Origin: Paramecium octaurelia
Lineage: Eukaryota > Ciliophora > Oligohymenophorea > Peniculida > Parameciidae
Assembly: GCA_905182995.1 (NCBI GenBank)
Contig: CAJJDP010000076.1
Coordinates: 380,356-444,355, forward strand
Direction: 5' to 3'
Length of the DNA: 64,000 nucleotides
A program made the translations under genes and the position numbers. Numbering within the stretch: position 1 is the stretch's first letter; each line of letters opens with the position of its first letter. Shown here piece by piece: positions 1-11,347 of the stretch. The notes beneath the pieces were generated by a model. It saw nothing but the letters and a program-made list of their open reading frames with translations, did not search any database and had not been told where the DNA came from.

Positions 1-544
1 TGTTAATTTCCTCCGATAACTCCTAAATCTTATCCTACAATGCGTAAATGTCCTTGTTAAGCATGTGCTTTTTAAGGCACAATTAAGAATGCTCCTCAAC
101 AATGCTAAGCAATATTTCTTTTTCACAAATGCAACAAACCATTTTTTAAGGATGCAATTTGAACATCAATTCTGAATATAACACTATCTTGTAGCGTTTC
201 CCTTCTATCTATTGAATGCCTTGTAAATTTAATTAGGGAAATCTCGAAATTCGATTATTGATTATTTTTTGATAATAGTTCTCATACTTACCTTTAGTTA
301 ACTATTACTATGATAATTTAGGCCACATTCTTGTTAAATTCCTATTGCCATAGCATTGTCGAATTATAGTGTACAATGTTTATTATAAAAAGTCTTCGGT
401 ATCAAAAATTCTTGCTAACTCTATGTCATATAGGGGATATATCTCTTAAGAATCACTATCATTGGGATATATAGAAAGAATCTCTAATTTATTCTAATTT
501 TTCATTTTTTTAATATCTGAATTTTTATATTAGATTCTCATCAT
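1..544 (-). CDS. N-terminal part of an IRE/MAST-like AGC kinase (runs off left edge)
   Basis: An uninterrupted minus-strand frame (TAA/TAG read as Gln) begins at the ATG at 544 and leaves the window at base 1, giving at least 181 residues. Residues about 130-155 contain a small zinc-finger-like motif, CCICEKEI followed by VEEHSQLC, with Cys-x2-Cys and His-x3-Cys spacing, and then a charged helical stretch. That arrangement resembles the short C2H2-type finger upstream of the kinase domain in plant and protist IRE/MAST-class AGC kinases. The kinase domain would lie outside the window, so the family call is inference from one motif. A TGA lies in frame just upstream of the chosen ATG (581-583), which supports the start, although an upstream exon cannot be excluded. 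Confidence 0.5.
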
Positions 545-856
545 CTATTGCTAGAATTATTTAGGAAATTTATATATAAATCACAACTAAAATTATTTAT
601 TCTCGATTCTGTAATATTTCAAATGGAATATTTATTAATTCAGTTGAGGTACTAAAATTTATAAATAAATTTGTACCCTTAATTTCATACGAATATTTGC
701 ATAACACATACAGTGTATAAGTTCTACATCAGAAATTCGATGGTCATTGAGGGATTTAGAAGGAAGAAAGAAATTGAAATTTAATATAATATTGCAATTG
801 GATTAATTGTATATAGAGTAAATTAGACAGCGGATATCTAAGCAGTGTAATGCTAT
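545..856. other. intergenic, nothing recognised
   Basis: A+T-rich spacer of about 310 bp between two minus-strand genes. The only open frame with an ATG is about 41 codons on the plus strand (623-750), too short to support. It should contain the 3' end of the downstream neighbour's transcript and the promoter of the kinase-like gene. Confidence 0.5.
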
Positions 857-2478
857 TCATTTTTTTTATAATTCAAAATCTTAGGTCTTCCTTTTTTCGA
901 TTTCTACTAAAGCATAAGGCTTAGGTGGTTTCCTTACAAGCAAATAGATTAAAACTATCCCAGTCCAGGAGAGTAATGCTATTACAAACACATTATAATC
1001 AAAGAACCAAGTGAAGAAATATAAATATTGGATCTAACCCAAGAACATCAAAGCGATTTGTGAATTTTAAGTGTATTCTGAAAAGGCTTGTATGCTAAAT
1101 TGAGTAACAGCAACTGAAGTAATTAGTAATAGATTTGCGTTGAAAAGGAAACTGTTCATAAATGTCTCGTTCACTTTCATAGGATAGATTGTAAAGAGAA
1201 AAGGAATTCTGAGTCCGAATTTCAAGTTGCCCTTATAAGTACAACCCAATAAATACAAGGTAAAGAGAGCTAATAAAATTGTACCAATAAATGACATCAC
1301 AGTTCCCTCTAAATAAATGAACATCTTATTTAAAAAACTATAAGCTGGAAATCCATTGATTTTAATGAGCATATACAACAATCTAATTAATAATAGTAGA
1401 ACGTAATACATTTATAAAATCCATAACAAAGATAAAATTATGAATATAATTCCTAAAATGAGTTTGAAAACCCAAACGACAGGATTGACTTTCTAATATT
1501 CTAATTCCATTCTAAATATTTCATGTTCATTCTCAAGTGATTCAGTTGCAGCCTAAAACTTTTTAGCTTTTTATTTAATTTGATTTTTGACTTTTCGCTC
1601 TGCCATAAATCCATTTACTAAAGCCAACTCTTTTTCTTCCTCTTGAATTTATTAGCCAAATTATATCAACTCAACTGCTTGTTTCTTTAATCTCATCTTT
1701 TTTTCCATGGCCTCAGACGATTTCATTAATTTAGGTCTGCTGATGTATTCCTAAATTAAATCTATAGGCAGTGCAGAAAGACCAACTCCACCAAACAACA
1801 CTAATAAAAACCATCCAATAAATGCCAAGAACCCCATCAAAAACACAGGAAAGGACACTGCAATCTCTACATTAGTATCACTTTCAATCTAATTGTAATG
1901 CATTTGATACCTAATTGAAGGCATAATTGCTCAATACAATGGGGAATGTAGCTGAAATCTAACTATCAAAAGTTTGAGTTATTGTATGAACGGGTATCCT
2001 TGCGGTTCCAAGATATGTAAATCCAACCAATAATAAGGTCAAAAGTACACCCAATAATATGAATTCATAGCACATAACCTCTAAGAGTCGTTTCATGATA
2101 GGCTTATCCTCATCACTTTCATAGTAGAATTGAGCGCACGGGATTAAAAATGCCACCATTCCCAGGATAGTGCAATATATAACATACCACACGATCATCA
2201 TGGCATCTCCTTAGGTTGTAAAGACACCCCTAAATGATTTATCATAATACTTAGATGCTGATATATCTGCTGATACTAATAGGATTTGTCCCCATGCCAA
2301 TGTGAAGCCAAGTACTACTAATATTTTACAAAATAAAGAAGCTCCAAATCCAGAATCAGATGCTAAAAATAATTCAGATGAATGCTATACGATGACAATA
2401 TAAGGCTAGTATATAAATGTTGATTCCCAGCAGCAGAACGGCTATTATACAGGAGATTATTATTAAAAATACGTCCAT
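857..2478 (-). CDS. LMBRD1: LMBR1-domain membrane protein (LMBD1-like)
   Basis: Spliced model of about 523 residues with two introns: 28 nt near 2365 and 22 nt near 1895. Many hydrophobic segments are spread over the whole length, with a charged coiled region in the middle. Landmarks match LMBD1 proteins: the N-terminal YCHP(S/D)DSG-type loop followed by a KILVVLG membrane segment, the central signature FGGVGLSALPIDLI then RPKLM, and a C-terminal MNSFLFNANLLL membrane segment. The length is close to the roughly 540 residues usual for the family. In animals LMBD1 sits in the lysosomal membrane and takes part in cobalamin export; whether that applies in ciliates is inference. It ends at TGA 857-859. 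Confidence 0.85.
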
Positions 2479-2815
2479 CCTTATTCTATATTTTAATTAA
2501 TTTATTTTATAACATATATTACATAAGAGAGTCATTAAAGGAACAGTGTATTCTTCATATCTCTTCACATTATAACAGTCTAAATGACATTCAACGAATA
2601 CACAATTAATCAATTTTCAAATTGGATAATTCCTATTAAATTGATTTATAAATTTATTTGCAAAACTTTATTAAGACAATATTATTTTGTTGTTCTTTAA
2701 TAGTATTAATAATCAATTCATTATTATTTATTCATTTCACAGCTTGTAAAATTATCAAATCTCAGTTTAAATATCATCAAATTTAGTTAATTAATTTAGT
2801 AAAGAAGCATTTGGA
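2479..2815. other. divergent intergenic region
   Basis: About 340 bp between the start codons of the LMBD1-like gene (minus) and a protein kinase gene (plus), so it should hold both promoters. It is very A+T-rich with poly-A/T tracts. I see no RNA gene and no credible coding frame in it. Confidence 0.5.
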
Positions 2816-4489
2816 ATGATAAAGGATCTCAATCCAAGGTAAATTTAATTCTCAAACTTTCCTTAGTTGTGAATATAAACATAGTAAGTCATTCTTCTAA
2901 ATCTCCTACTCAACAATGCAATGGTCCAAGTCTCCAATTCCTATATCAATAACGAACCAAACAATTTCTGATGAAGTTAAATTTGTAAATCAGTAAGCAG
3001 TAGTAAAGTCTAAAACACTAACAAGTGTTGCAAACTATTTATTTTACCAGACAAAAAAAGTAGCATATTCACTTTACTTTTTATTTAGGGTAGAACTAAA
3101 TGGATAGACATTGAGAACGCCATAATAGAACTTTTTTATCACCCAAAATTTGGTTCAGCCTTGAGACTCATTAAATGTTTCGATGTTATTGAAATATTTT
3201 GCGATGCTAAATCATGGCTTGGTTATCTTAAAAGCTATACAATACAATGTGATTTCGATGCTACATATTATATCAAAAAGATAATTGGCAAAGGTTAATT
3301 GTCATAAGTATAAACTTCTATATTTCCCTAATAGGTTTTTAAAGCCGTAAACAAATATGATGGAAATGAATATGCAGTAAAAATTTATCAAAAAAAATCT
3401 TTCATAGACGAGGCTTATAGAGTTGCATTAATAAAACGAACTTCTATTCACAGAAGAGTTTAATCTGAATTTGCTATTAAATTTTATGAGATCTTTGAAA
3501 ACAGTGAACAAGTCTTTATCATTCTTGAATTAATAAAGAGTTGTAATTTAATGGATTTTATTGCCAAAGAAATCTGTTTTCCAGAAGATAGAGCTGCAAA
3601 AATCATTTTTAGATTAGTCAAAACAATATGCTATTTGCATTCAAAAAACATCATTTATAGAGACTTGAAACCTGATAATATCGTTTTTAGAATTGATGAT
3701 AATATAGAGACCCTATGTCTAAGAAAATTTTCATTTGCTGATTTCTATGATTCAGAATCGAATTATGATTCAATATGTAGTGATACCCCTGGCTTTATTG
3801 CCCCAGAAATCTTGCATCACTAAAATTATGATTTAAAAGTTGATGTATTCAGCATTGGTGTTATTCTTTATATTTTAACGACTGGAACACTACCCTTTGA
3901 AGGAAACTCTGATACCAGGTTGCAGTAAAATGCTGAAGGCGAAGTTGATCTCAGTTCTCTAAATCTAAGTCCGCTTGGTCTTGATTTTATAACTGGCACG
4001 TTTTAACCCAACCCTGATGAACGATTAACCTCCCATCAGTGTCTAAATCATTAATGGTTTGTTTAGGAACAATTAGCTAAATTAATGTAGCTGTAAATGA
4101 AAAAGCAAGCTAGTTTTTCAAACCGACATATCAATAGAAGAATTAAACAGTCTAAAACCTTGACTTTTAGTCCTTCCTCTCCTAGAAGTCAAGTTTCTAT
4201 TTAGAGTCCTAGAAATCTAAATTTGCAATAAAATTAAGATTTTCCTTTAAAAATCCCTTAGTATCACACTGAAAAATTAATTGGACCCTCCTATAGTTCA
4301 AAGAATATAAATCAATATGAGAAATTCTAGACATAGTCTCCTGATGATGATAAAAACTAAGATGATGGTAGCTTAAAAGCGGCCTTTTAAAGGTAAATGC
4401 GATCATCAAAGAAAAAGACTGAATCGTTTGTGATAAAATCAAATTCAACAGTGAAACAATTCAACGCTACTAAATCAAAGTTTAAATGA
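2816..4489 (+). CDS. Divergent Ser/Thr protein kinase with an N-terminal PH-like region
   Basis: About 529 residues after removing three introns of 28, 29 and 27 nt (at about 2841, 3058 and 3311). Residues about 60-150 (LFYQTKKGRTKWIDIENA and following) look like a degenerate PH domain. The kinase domain follows: glycine loop GKGQLSQV, catalytic lysine in YAVKIYQKK, YRDLKPDN in place of HRD, and GFIAPEIL as the APE region. The DFG motif reads ADFYD, so the glycine is tyrosine while the metal-binding aspartate is kept. A basic, Ser/Gln-rich tail of about 130 residues follows. It resembles the CAMK/AGC-like kinases expanded in ciliates; the substrate is unknown. It ends at TGA 4487-4489. Confidence 0.8.
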
Positions 4490-4601
4490 AATTATTTTGT
4501 TTAAATTTGTTTTATAGATTTTATTGTAAAATAACGTTTTAAATTATCAAATTCTATGATTGAATCATATACAATCATAATAAATTCAATCTCAATATAA
4601 C

Positions 4602-5515
4602 TCAATCCTAAAAATCAGTATGAGGATTAAATTGTAAAATTTCTTAAATTCCTTCCTATTCCATCAACCAATTTCTCCAATCATCATAGCTTAACACATT
4701 TTGTTTGGATGCATGATTTTAGTATATTTCATTGACAATTTCTTCGAGAGCTAGTTCAATTTGCCTGTCGTGTGATTCACTTATTCTTTACTTTAAATCA
4801 TTCAAATCTTAATTCTCATAATTAATTGACATCATGCCCTAAAATATATTAGAATAAATTACTTCCAGAAACATCATCATTAAATTATACATCTCATCTT
4901 TCTCTATACTGCCTTCTAAATTCATATCAAACATGGAGTATAGAAACCTCAATCTTCCTTCATCATTTTATTAAGATAGCATGGATATGGCCTTTAAAAA
5001 CTTAGCATAATCTAGAAAAGGTCTAAATAGCACAATGTTGTTATTATATACCCTGTTTTTTTCTATGAGAAAGTTGATTTAACACATTAGAAAATCCTGT
5101 TTCCTAACCTTTTATTATCGAGTTCTGCCATCCCAAAATATTCAAGTAACTTCTTTCTGCTCATTTTATTCTCTTTAGAATAGGATTCAAAGTCTTCTCG
5201 AACTCTTTATAGTTTTTCTTTTGAAAACACTGTTTCTTCTAAATGGATAATTTCTTTTTAAATATTTTCAACATTATGTTAGTCTTCTTTAAATTATTAT
5301 AACTTATTCCTTCCTCCTTGATTGTCATCATCAAGGTCTTCACCATCATTAGCATTTTTTAAATATACCTTCAATTTACTTTCCACAGCTAAAGTCGTTC
5401 CCTCTCTATAAGGAGCAATAACATTCGATTGGCTTTAGTCTTTTTTAAATTGCTTGTCATTAATTGTCAATTGTTTCTGAAATTTACTTTAATTTACAGA
5501 GGGTTTATTTCCCAT
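4602..5515 (-). CDS. EF-hand calcium-binding protein, probably N-myristoylated
   Basis: About 294 residues with one 29-nt intron (about 5026-5054). The protein starts MGNKPS, a typical N-myristoylation context. The C-terminal half is built like calcineurin-B/NCS-type proteins, with paired helix-loop-helix regions. One loop, DMNLEGSIEKDE, keeps acidic or polar residues at positions 1, 3, 5 and 12 and the central Gly, so it could bind calcium; other loops are degenerate. The N-terminal 90 residues are charged and Gln-rich. It is convergent with the kinase gene to its left and divergent from the XPC gene, 184 bp away. I cannot assign it to a specific EF-hand subfamily. Confidence 0.7.
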
Positions 5516-5699
5516 CTTATTAATTAAGTTATGGAAATAATATTTGGTTAAAATCTTGTCTTGATTCTCTGAGTACAATTCACATTTGTTTTGGATTATA
5601 TTATTTTATTTAACTTATAGATTTTATATTCTTGATGCTTAGTCATTTTGAAAAAAAGAGCCAAAATTTTATTATAATTAATTTACAATTTACTAATAA

Positions 5700-7708
5700 A
5701 TGGACGATTCTTTTGAAGTAAATCAAGAATCTGAGGAAATGTCATAGGAATCTATACAAGATGAAGACGACTTTGTTGAAAGAGTAAATTAATTAAAGAA
5801 AATTGTACCAAATAAACAAGAAGACTATGAAATAATCGAAGAAGGATTGCCTGATGATTTAGTTGAATTATAGGAAAAAATTTAAAGGAAAGAATAAAAA
5901 AAGATTGATTAAAAACCTAAAAAGAAGAGTTATGTTCCAGTTAATTAAATCCGTACAACAATCATCATACAGCTGTTTAAGTTGTTTTAAGATCATAAAA
6001 CCATGAACAATTTATCTGAATTTGCATTTAAATTGTCTAATTTTACATTCTCAACTATAGAAATGATAGAAATGAAACTAGATTAAGCCAAAACTCTATA
6101 AGAGAAAGTGTTCGCACTTTACTAAGGTTTTGCTTTAACTTATTCATTAAAAACTCAATTCTTAAAAGAATTCAAAATCACTCATTTGAGTCCATCAGAG
6201 TATATCATAACCTTTGGGCAATTATGCAAGTACTATGGAATGAATGTCAGGTTAGTAAGAGCATTTGATATAGGGTTTTTGGGTTTAGAATTAAAATTTA
6301 AGATTCGCACAATAAAGAAAACTGAGTAGGAGAATGAGGAGGTAGAATAAAATACGAAAACTATCTTTGATTTAAATTCATAATTCATGACTTAATCAGA
6401 AAAGGTCGAATCTTTGAACTAGTTTATTTATTAAAAACCTAATTAAAAAGAGAAAGGATTAAAAGTATCTCAAGAATTCTAAAAAAAATAATAATAATAG
6501 AATGAAAGTAGAAGTTTAATGGACATCTAGTAAGATTAAAAAAAACCAAAAAAGAAAGATAATAAAAAATAACCAAATGAAAGATAAATTAATTAGGATA
6601 TTCAAACATACAATTAGAACATTTGGCTAGAATTTTATGATCCCAATTAGAACTCATGGATTCCTTTCGATCCTATATCAGATAAACTTGTGTTATTGGA
6701 TATCAATATTCTAAAAACCAAGCTGTAAAATAGCTTCAGTCATTTTATTATTGCAGCTCAAGACTTAACATTTAAGGATCCCAATTTTCGTTTAAATAGG
6801 TTATTCGATAATACTCATTTTGTAGATATCACTTAAAAATATTCATACTATTATTAAATTTAAAGATGCCAATTGTCTCTTGAAAGATGGTTCAATCAAT
6901 TAGCTTACAATGCAAGTATTTGAATAATGTATTTTAGAATTAATCTACAAAGGACTTTAATAATTAGTCAATGAGCCTGTTAGTGCAAATGTAATAATAC
7001 CAGCACCAGGAGATTACACAAACGAGAAGGAATTTAAATATAGTTAATATTATGCTCTGGCATCATAACTTTCATAATATTAGATGATACATCCAGATGC
7101 TAAACCGATTGGAGTCAAATTCAAAGATGAAGATATTTATTTATAAAGTGATGTCATCATACTTCATTCCAGAGATAAATGGAGAGAATATTTGAGAGAA
7201 GTTAAACTTGATGTGTAACCTATCAAAGAAGTCAGCTAGAAATTTGATAAGACTAAGACCACTGCTCTCTATGCCATTTGGTAGACTAATGATATTAAAG
7301 TATCCTTGGAAGATAATGATGGAAATTTACCATCCAATGCTTATGGAAATTATGAAGTACAATAAAATGATAAATCATTAGACGTTTTCTTTTCCACCTC
7401 CAAAAGGTACTAGACTTGTCAGAATGCAAGGCATCAAACATTTGCTAGCTAAGAATAATATCAAATTTATTGAAGCAGTTGATGGATTTGATTCATAGAA
7501 TGGAAGAATGTTTGCTTAAAAATGTGGCTATTTGATACTAAATGAGGATTATGATAAAATTATTGCACTTTATGAATAATTCAAAATTGAAATAGCTGAA
7601 AAGAACAAAATTAATAAAAAAAAAGAATTAATCAAATTATGGGGCGATTTATTTAAAACTATTCTATTGAAAAGAGATTTATAAGCAAAGTACTAATAAA
7701 CCAATTGA
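5700..7708 (+). CDS. XPC: XPC/RAD4-family DNA damage recognition protein
   Basis: About 653 residues after removing introns of 22 nt (about 6933) and 25 nt (about 7361). An acidic N-terminus precedes a transglutaminase-fold region with the diagnostic IWLEFYDPNQNSWIPFDP segment. The beta-hairpin domains follow: LSLERWFNQLAYNA-type BHD1, then LPSNAYGNYETF and FPPPKGTRLVRMQGIKHL, then FIEAVDGFD for BHD3. In yeast and animals this family detects helix-distorting lesions and starts nucleotide excision repair with a RAD23 partner. The protein is shorter than human XPC but keeps the core domain order. No second copy is seen in the window. The call rests on motif order and is strong. Confidence 0.9.
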
Positions 7709-8013
7709 CAATGAATGTATTATAACATTATTATTCCATTTGTCATTAACTATTTTTATCAACTTTCCCAATTTTTTTGTGCAAAATAACATATATATTT
7801 TATCCTCATTTGAAAATGCTTAAAGACTTTATCTTTTTAGCATGAATTTCAATACAAACTTAGAATTCTTAATCTTCTTTTAATTTATATATTTTCCTTA
7901 TAAGATTAAGTAATCTCTTTAAGTTTAAATAAATTTGAAAAGTCTTATTGCTTAATTGAGGAAACCAATTAAATGTATTGTATAATTATTGTACAACAAC
8001 TAATATATGAACA
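7709..8013. other. convergent 3' intergenic region
   Basis: About 305 bp of A+T-rich spacer between the ends of the XPC gene and the first copy of the POL5-like gene. The exact 1.3-kb repeat described below begins inside it at 7929. No RNA gene or coding frame is visible. Confidence 0.5.
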
Positions 8014-9251
8014 TCATTAATTTTCCTCCTCTTCTTCTTCTAAGCTTTCATCTCCACCTTCCTCATCATCTAATTCTTATTGTTGCATCTCAGCAATATA
8101 TTCATGATCTTCCTTCAACAAAACATCCAATAAAATCTCTAAACATTCTGTTGTAAACTCAAGTGATTTACAGCACTAATTAACAGCATCTCTCAAGAAT
8201 TCTAAAAATATATAGAATTTATAATGTTACATGGAGATTTTGTTAACAATTAAATAAATACTTCAGTTAAGACAACTTTTGCCTTCTCTGGATTAGTCTT
8301 TACTTTTTTTTTTATTTGAGGTTCCTCATCTTAAATGTCGCCTGCAATGTGTTGAAACTCCTCCAAAATTTATAATCCTTCTTCTTAATTGAGAAATGAA
8401 AACATAAGGATTGCATTGACTAAATGTTTAATACATTCTTTAGGTTATTTACCAGTAATCAATTTATATTATTTACTTAAATCCGATTTTTTAAGTTATT
8501 TCAATAAGGATTTGGTTAACTCATCAAATTCTTACACATTCTACTTATCATATATAATATTTACAGCAGCTACTTTTCCAACAAGTGAGTAAAAGAAACT
8601 CTAACATTAATCTAAAAACTTTTTCTTAATTTCTTCAAATTGGTAGGCTTCCTTAGACTCTTCATCTAATTGCTCATAAATCTATTCAAAATTTATGCAC
8701 CCGATTTCATAGATATATTTTATCATAGATGTCAAGACTTTAATGTTTGTATTACTTACAGTAGCGAGAACATAGATTTCATTTAAATAATAGAGTTTAT
8801 TGATTGGATCAGTAGAAGATTGTTCTTATTATTTCATATTCTCAAAGTATTGATCTACCTCATCTTCTGTAAACTTTGCCAATATTTTTTATGCAATTGC
8901 ATTTTTTGGATGTATTCTATAACCATAAATATTTCTAAGGTAAACAATGTCTTCAAAAGAAGTATCTCTTTAAGTCAAGTATTATTCAATCTTATTTGCT
9001 AATCTTTTCATAACAGAATTAGAATTTCCAAATTACCTGTACCATAATTCAACCAATTATTAATTTCTAATTAGAGAGAGTGGAACAGTAGTCGATTTTA
9101 GGAAATGTTTAAAAATTGATAAAATGATATAGTTTAACTTTCTTAAGTCCTCTTATTAGAATAGGTATTCCCAGAACTCAGCATATATTTTTTATTTTTC
9201 TTATGATTGACTAAACTATAAATATAAACAAGTAATCTAACCTTCCCCATA
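7929..9251. repeat. Exact direct repeat, copy 1 of 2 (1323 bp)
   Basis: This stretch appears identical, base for base where I compared it, to 9253-10575 (offset 1324). The copies are separated only by one N at 9252. The unit cuts through the POL5-like gene, which is complete only when read through copy 2. An unmerged contig-end overlap is the simplest explanation. Confidence 0.9.
8014..9251 (-). pseudogene. Truncated duplicate of the POL5/MYBBP1A-like gene (probable assembly artefact)
   Basis: This holds the C-terminal two thirds of the POL5-like protein, identical to 9338-10575. Its 5' end is cut at the N and there is no start codon. Since the other copy continues cleanly upstream into the N-terminal exons, this copy most likely represents the end of one contig joined to an overlapping contig. 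I would not count it as a separate gene. Confidence 0.8.
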
Positions 9252-9252
9252 N
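9252..9252. other. Undetermined base (assembly join)
   Basis: A single N lies exactly at the junction of the two identical 1323-bp segments, so it marks a contig join of unknown true gap size. Confidence 0.95.
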
Positions 9253-10575
9253 ATAAATTTGAAAAGTCTTATTGCTTAATTGAGGAAACCAATTAAATGT
9301 ATTGTATAATTATTGTACAACAACTAATATATGAACATCATTAATTTTCCTCCTCTTCTTCTTCTAAGCTTTCATCTCCACCTTCCTCATCATCTAATTC
9401 TTATTGTTGCATCTCAGCAATATATTCATGATCTTCCTTCAACAAAACATCCAATAAAATCTCTAAACATTCTGTTGTAAACTCAAGTGATTTACAGCAC
9501 TAATTAACAGCATCTCTCAAGAATTCTAAAAATATATAGAATTTATAATGTTACATGGAGATTTTGTTAACAATTAAATAAATACTTCAGTTAAGACAAC
9601 TTTTGCCTTCTCTGGATTAGTCTTTACTTTTTTTTTTATTTGAGGTTCCTCATCTTAAATGTCGCCTGCAATGTGTTGAAACTCCTCCAAAATTTATAAT
9701 CCTTCTTCTTAATTGAGAAATGAAAACATAAGGATTGCATTGACTAAATGTTTAATACATTCTTTAGGTTATTTACCAGTAATCAATTTATATTATTTAC
9801 TTAAATCCGATTTTTTAAGTTATTTCAATAAGGATTTGGTTAACTCATCAAATTCTTACACATTCTACTTATCATATATAATATTTACAGCAGCTACTTT
9901 TCCAACAAGTGAGTAAAAGAAACTCTAACATTAATCTAAAAACTTTTTCTTAATTTCTTCAAATTGGTAGGCTTCCTTAGACTCTTCATCTAATTGCTCA
10001 TAAATCTATTCAAAATTTATGCACCCGATTTCATAGATATATTTTATCATAGATGTCAAGACTTTAATGTTTGTATTACTTACAGTAGCGAGAACATAGA
10101 TTTCATTTAAATAATAGAGTTTATTGATTGGATCAGTAGAAGATTGTTCTTATTATTTCATATTCTCAAAGTATTGATCTACCTCATCTTCTGTAAACTT
10201 TGCCAATATTTTTTATGCAATTGCATTTTTTGGATGTATTCTATAACCATAAATATTTCTAAGGTAAACAATGTCTTCAAAAGAAGTATCTCTTTAAGTC
10301 AAGTATTATTCAATCTTATTTGCTAATCTTTTCATAACAGAATTAGAATTTCCAAATTACCTGTACCATAATTCAACCAATTATTAATTTCTAATTAGAG
10401 AGAGTGGAACAGTAGTCGATTTTAGGAAATGTTTAAAAATTGATAAAATGATATAGTTTAACTTTCTTAAGTCCTCTTATTAGAATAGGTATTCCCAGAA
10501 CTCAGCATATATTTTTTATTTTTCTTATGATTGACTAAACTATAAATATAAACAAGTAATCTAACCTTCCCCATA
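9253..10575. repeat. Exact direct repeat, copy 2 of 2 (1323 bp)
   Basis: Second copy of the segment at 7929-9251. To its right the POL5-like gene continues without interruption, so this copy belongs to the intact locus. Confidence 0.9.
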
Positions 10576-11269
10576 TATATGGCTAAGTACTAATAGAAGA
10601 GTTGTTTCTTTGGGAATTGGTCATTTGCTTATTCTAAAAGTTTATGGAATTTCTGTCTGTCAAACACCTATTCTTGAAGATATTTATCCCATTAGAATTA
10701 CCCTTTTTGACTCAATTATTGGAGCTTAACTAAAATACAAAAAACTCTAGGTGTTAAATTTTAGAGATCATTTTTTATTGCATTGCTAACTTATTTAACA
10801 TTTTCAGGTTTACTAGATAATTTGATAAATTATACAGCTGCTTCAATAAGACATAGGTTAAGTATTCCGAATCTTCAGTTTTTCGATCTTCAAGTATAAT
10901 ATTTAATAGGTTCTAAAAATCTAAGTACGAATAGACCAAATATTTGGTTAGCATGAAATGTTTAAACTCACTTTTGCCATATGAATTCTTTTTGCTTAAA
11001 GTTTATTGTAAATTATCGAAAATAGCTTTGGGTTGTAATTTTGGTTGTTTAGATGAGTATTTCTAAATTAGTTGCTTTAATAGTAAGGCATAATTGATTG
11101 TAGTGTCAAAATCTGTTGATTGCAAACAATTCATAATTTTTGATAATACAAAGGTTATATCATCTTCTTTTACTCTTTCCAAAATTTATTCACTTGTCTA
11201 GAACACTAATTTTGGATCGTTAAGCTTAGAGTATTTTTCAAAAAGCTGAATAATTTATTTGTCTTACAT
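9338..11269 (-). CDS. POL5/MYBBP1A-like nucleolar protein
   Basis: About 617 residues. Introns are inferred at about 10806 (23 nt), 10540 (26 nt, GTTAG donor) and 9530 (29 nt). The protein is helical and repeat-like throughout, as in the HEAT-type POL5/MYBBP1A family. Recognisable points are LTPRVFCILVKLQ, the region YLNEIYVLATVSNTNIKVL, the segment VVLTEVFIQLL then FLRDAVNQCCK and LEILLDVLL that matches the family's conserved C-terminal block, and a strongly acidic Glu/Asp tail. In yeast POL5 is a nucleolar factor in ribosomal RNA production and ribosome assembly, not a replicative polymerase. It is shorter than yeast POL5. The call rests on the C-terminal block and overall character. Confidence 0.7.
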
Positions 11270-11347
11270 TATAATTTTATTTATTAAAAATATTTGGTAT
11301 AAACAATGAATATTTGTATATTTTATAATATTTACCAGAAAACCATC

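Noticed and set aside
8389..10326. Pairs of identical small plus-strand frames (60-67 codons) suggestive of a duplicated gene
   Set aside because: They are antisense to the POL5-like gene and duplicated only because the surrounding 1323-bp segment is duplicated.
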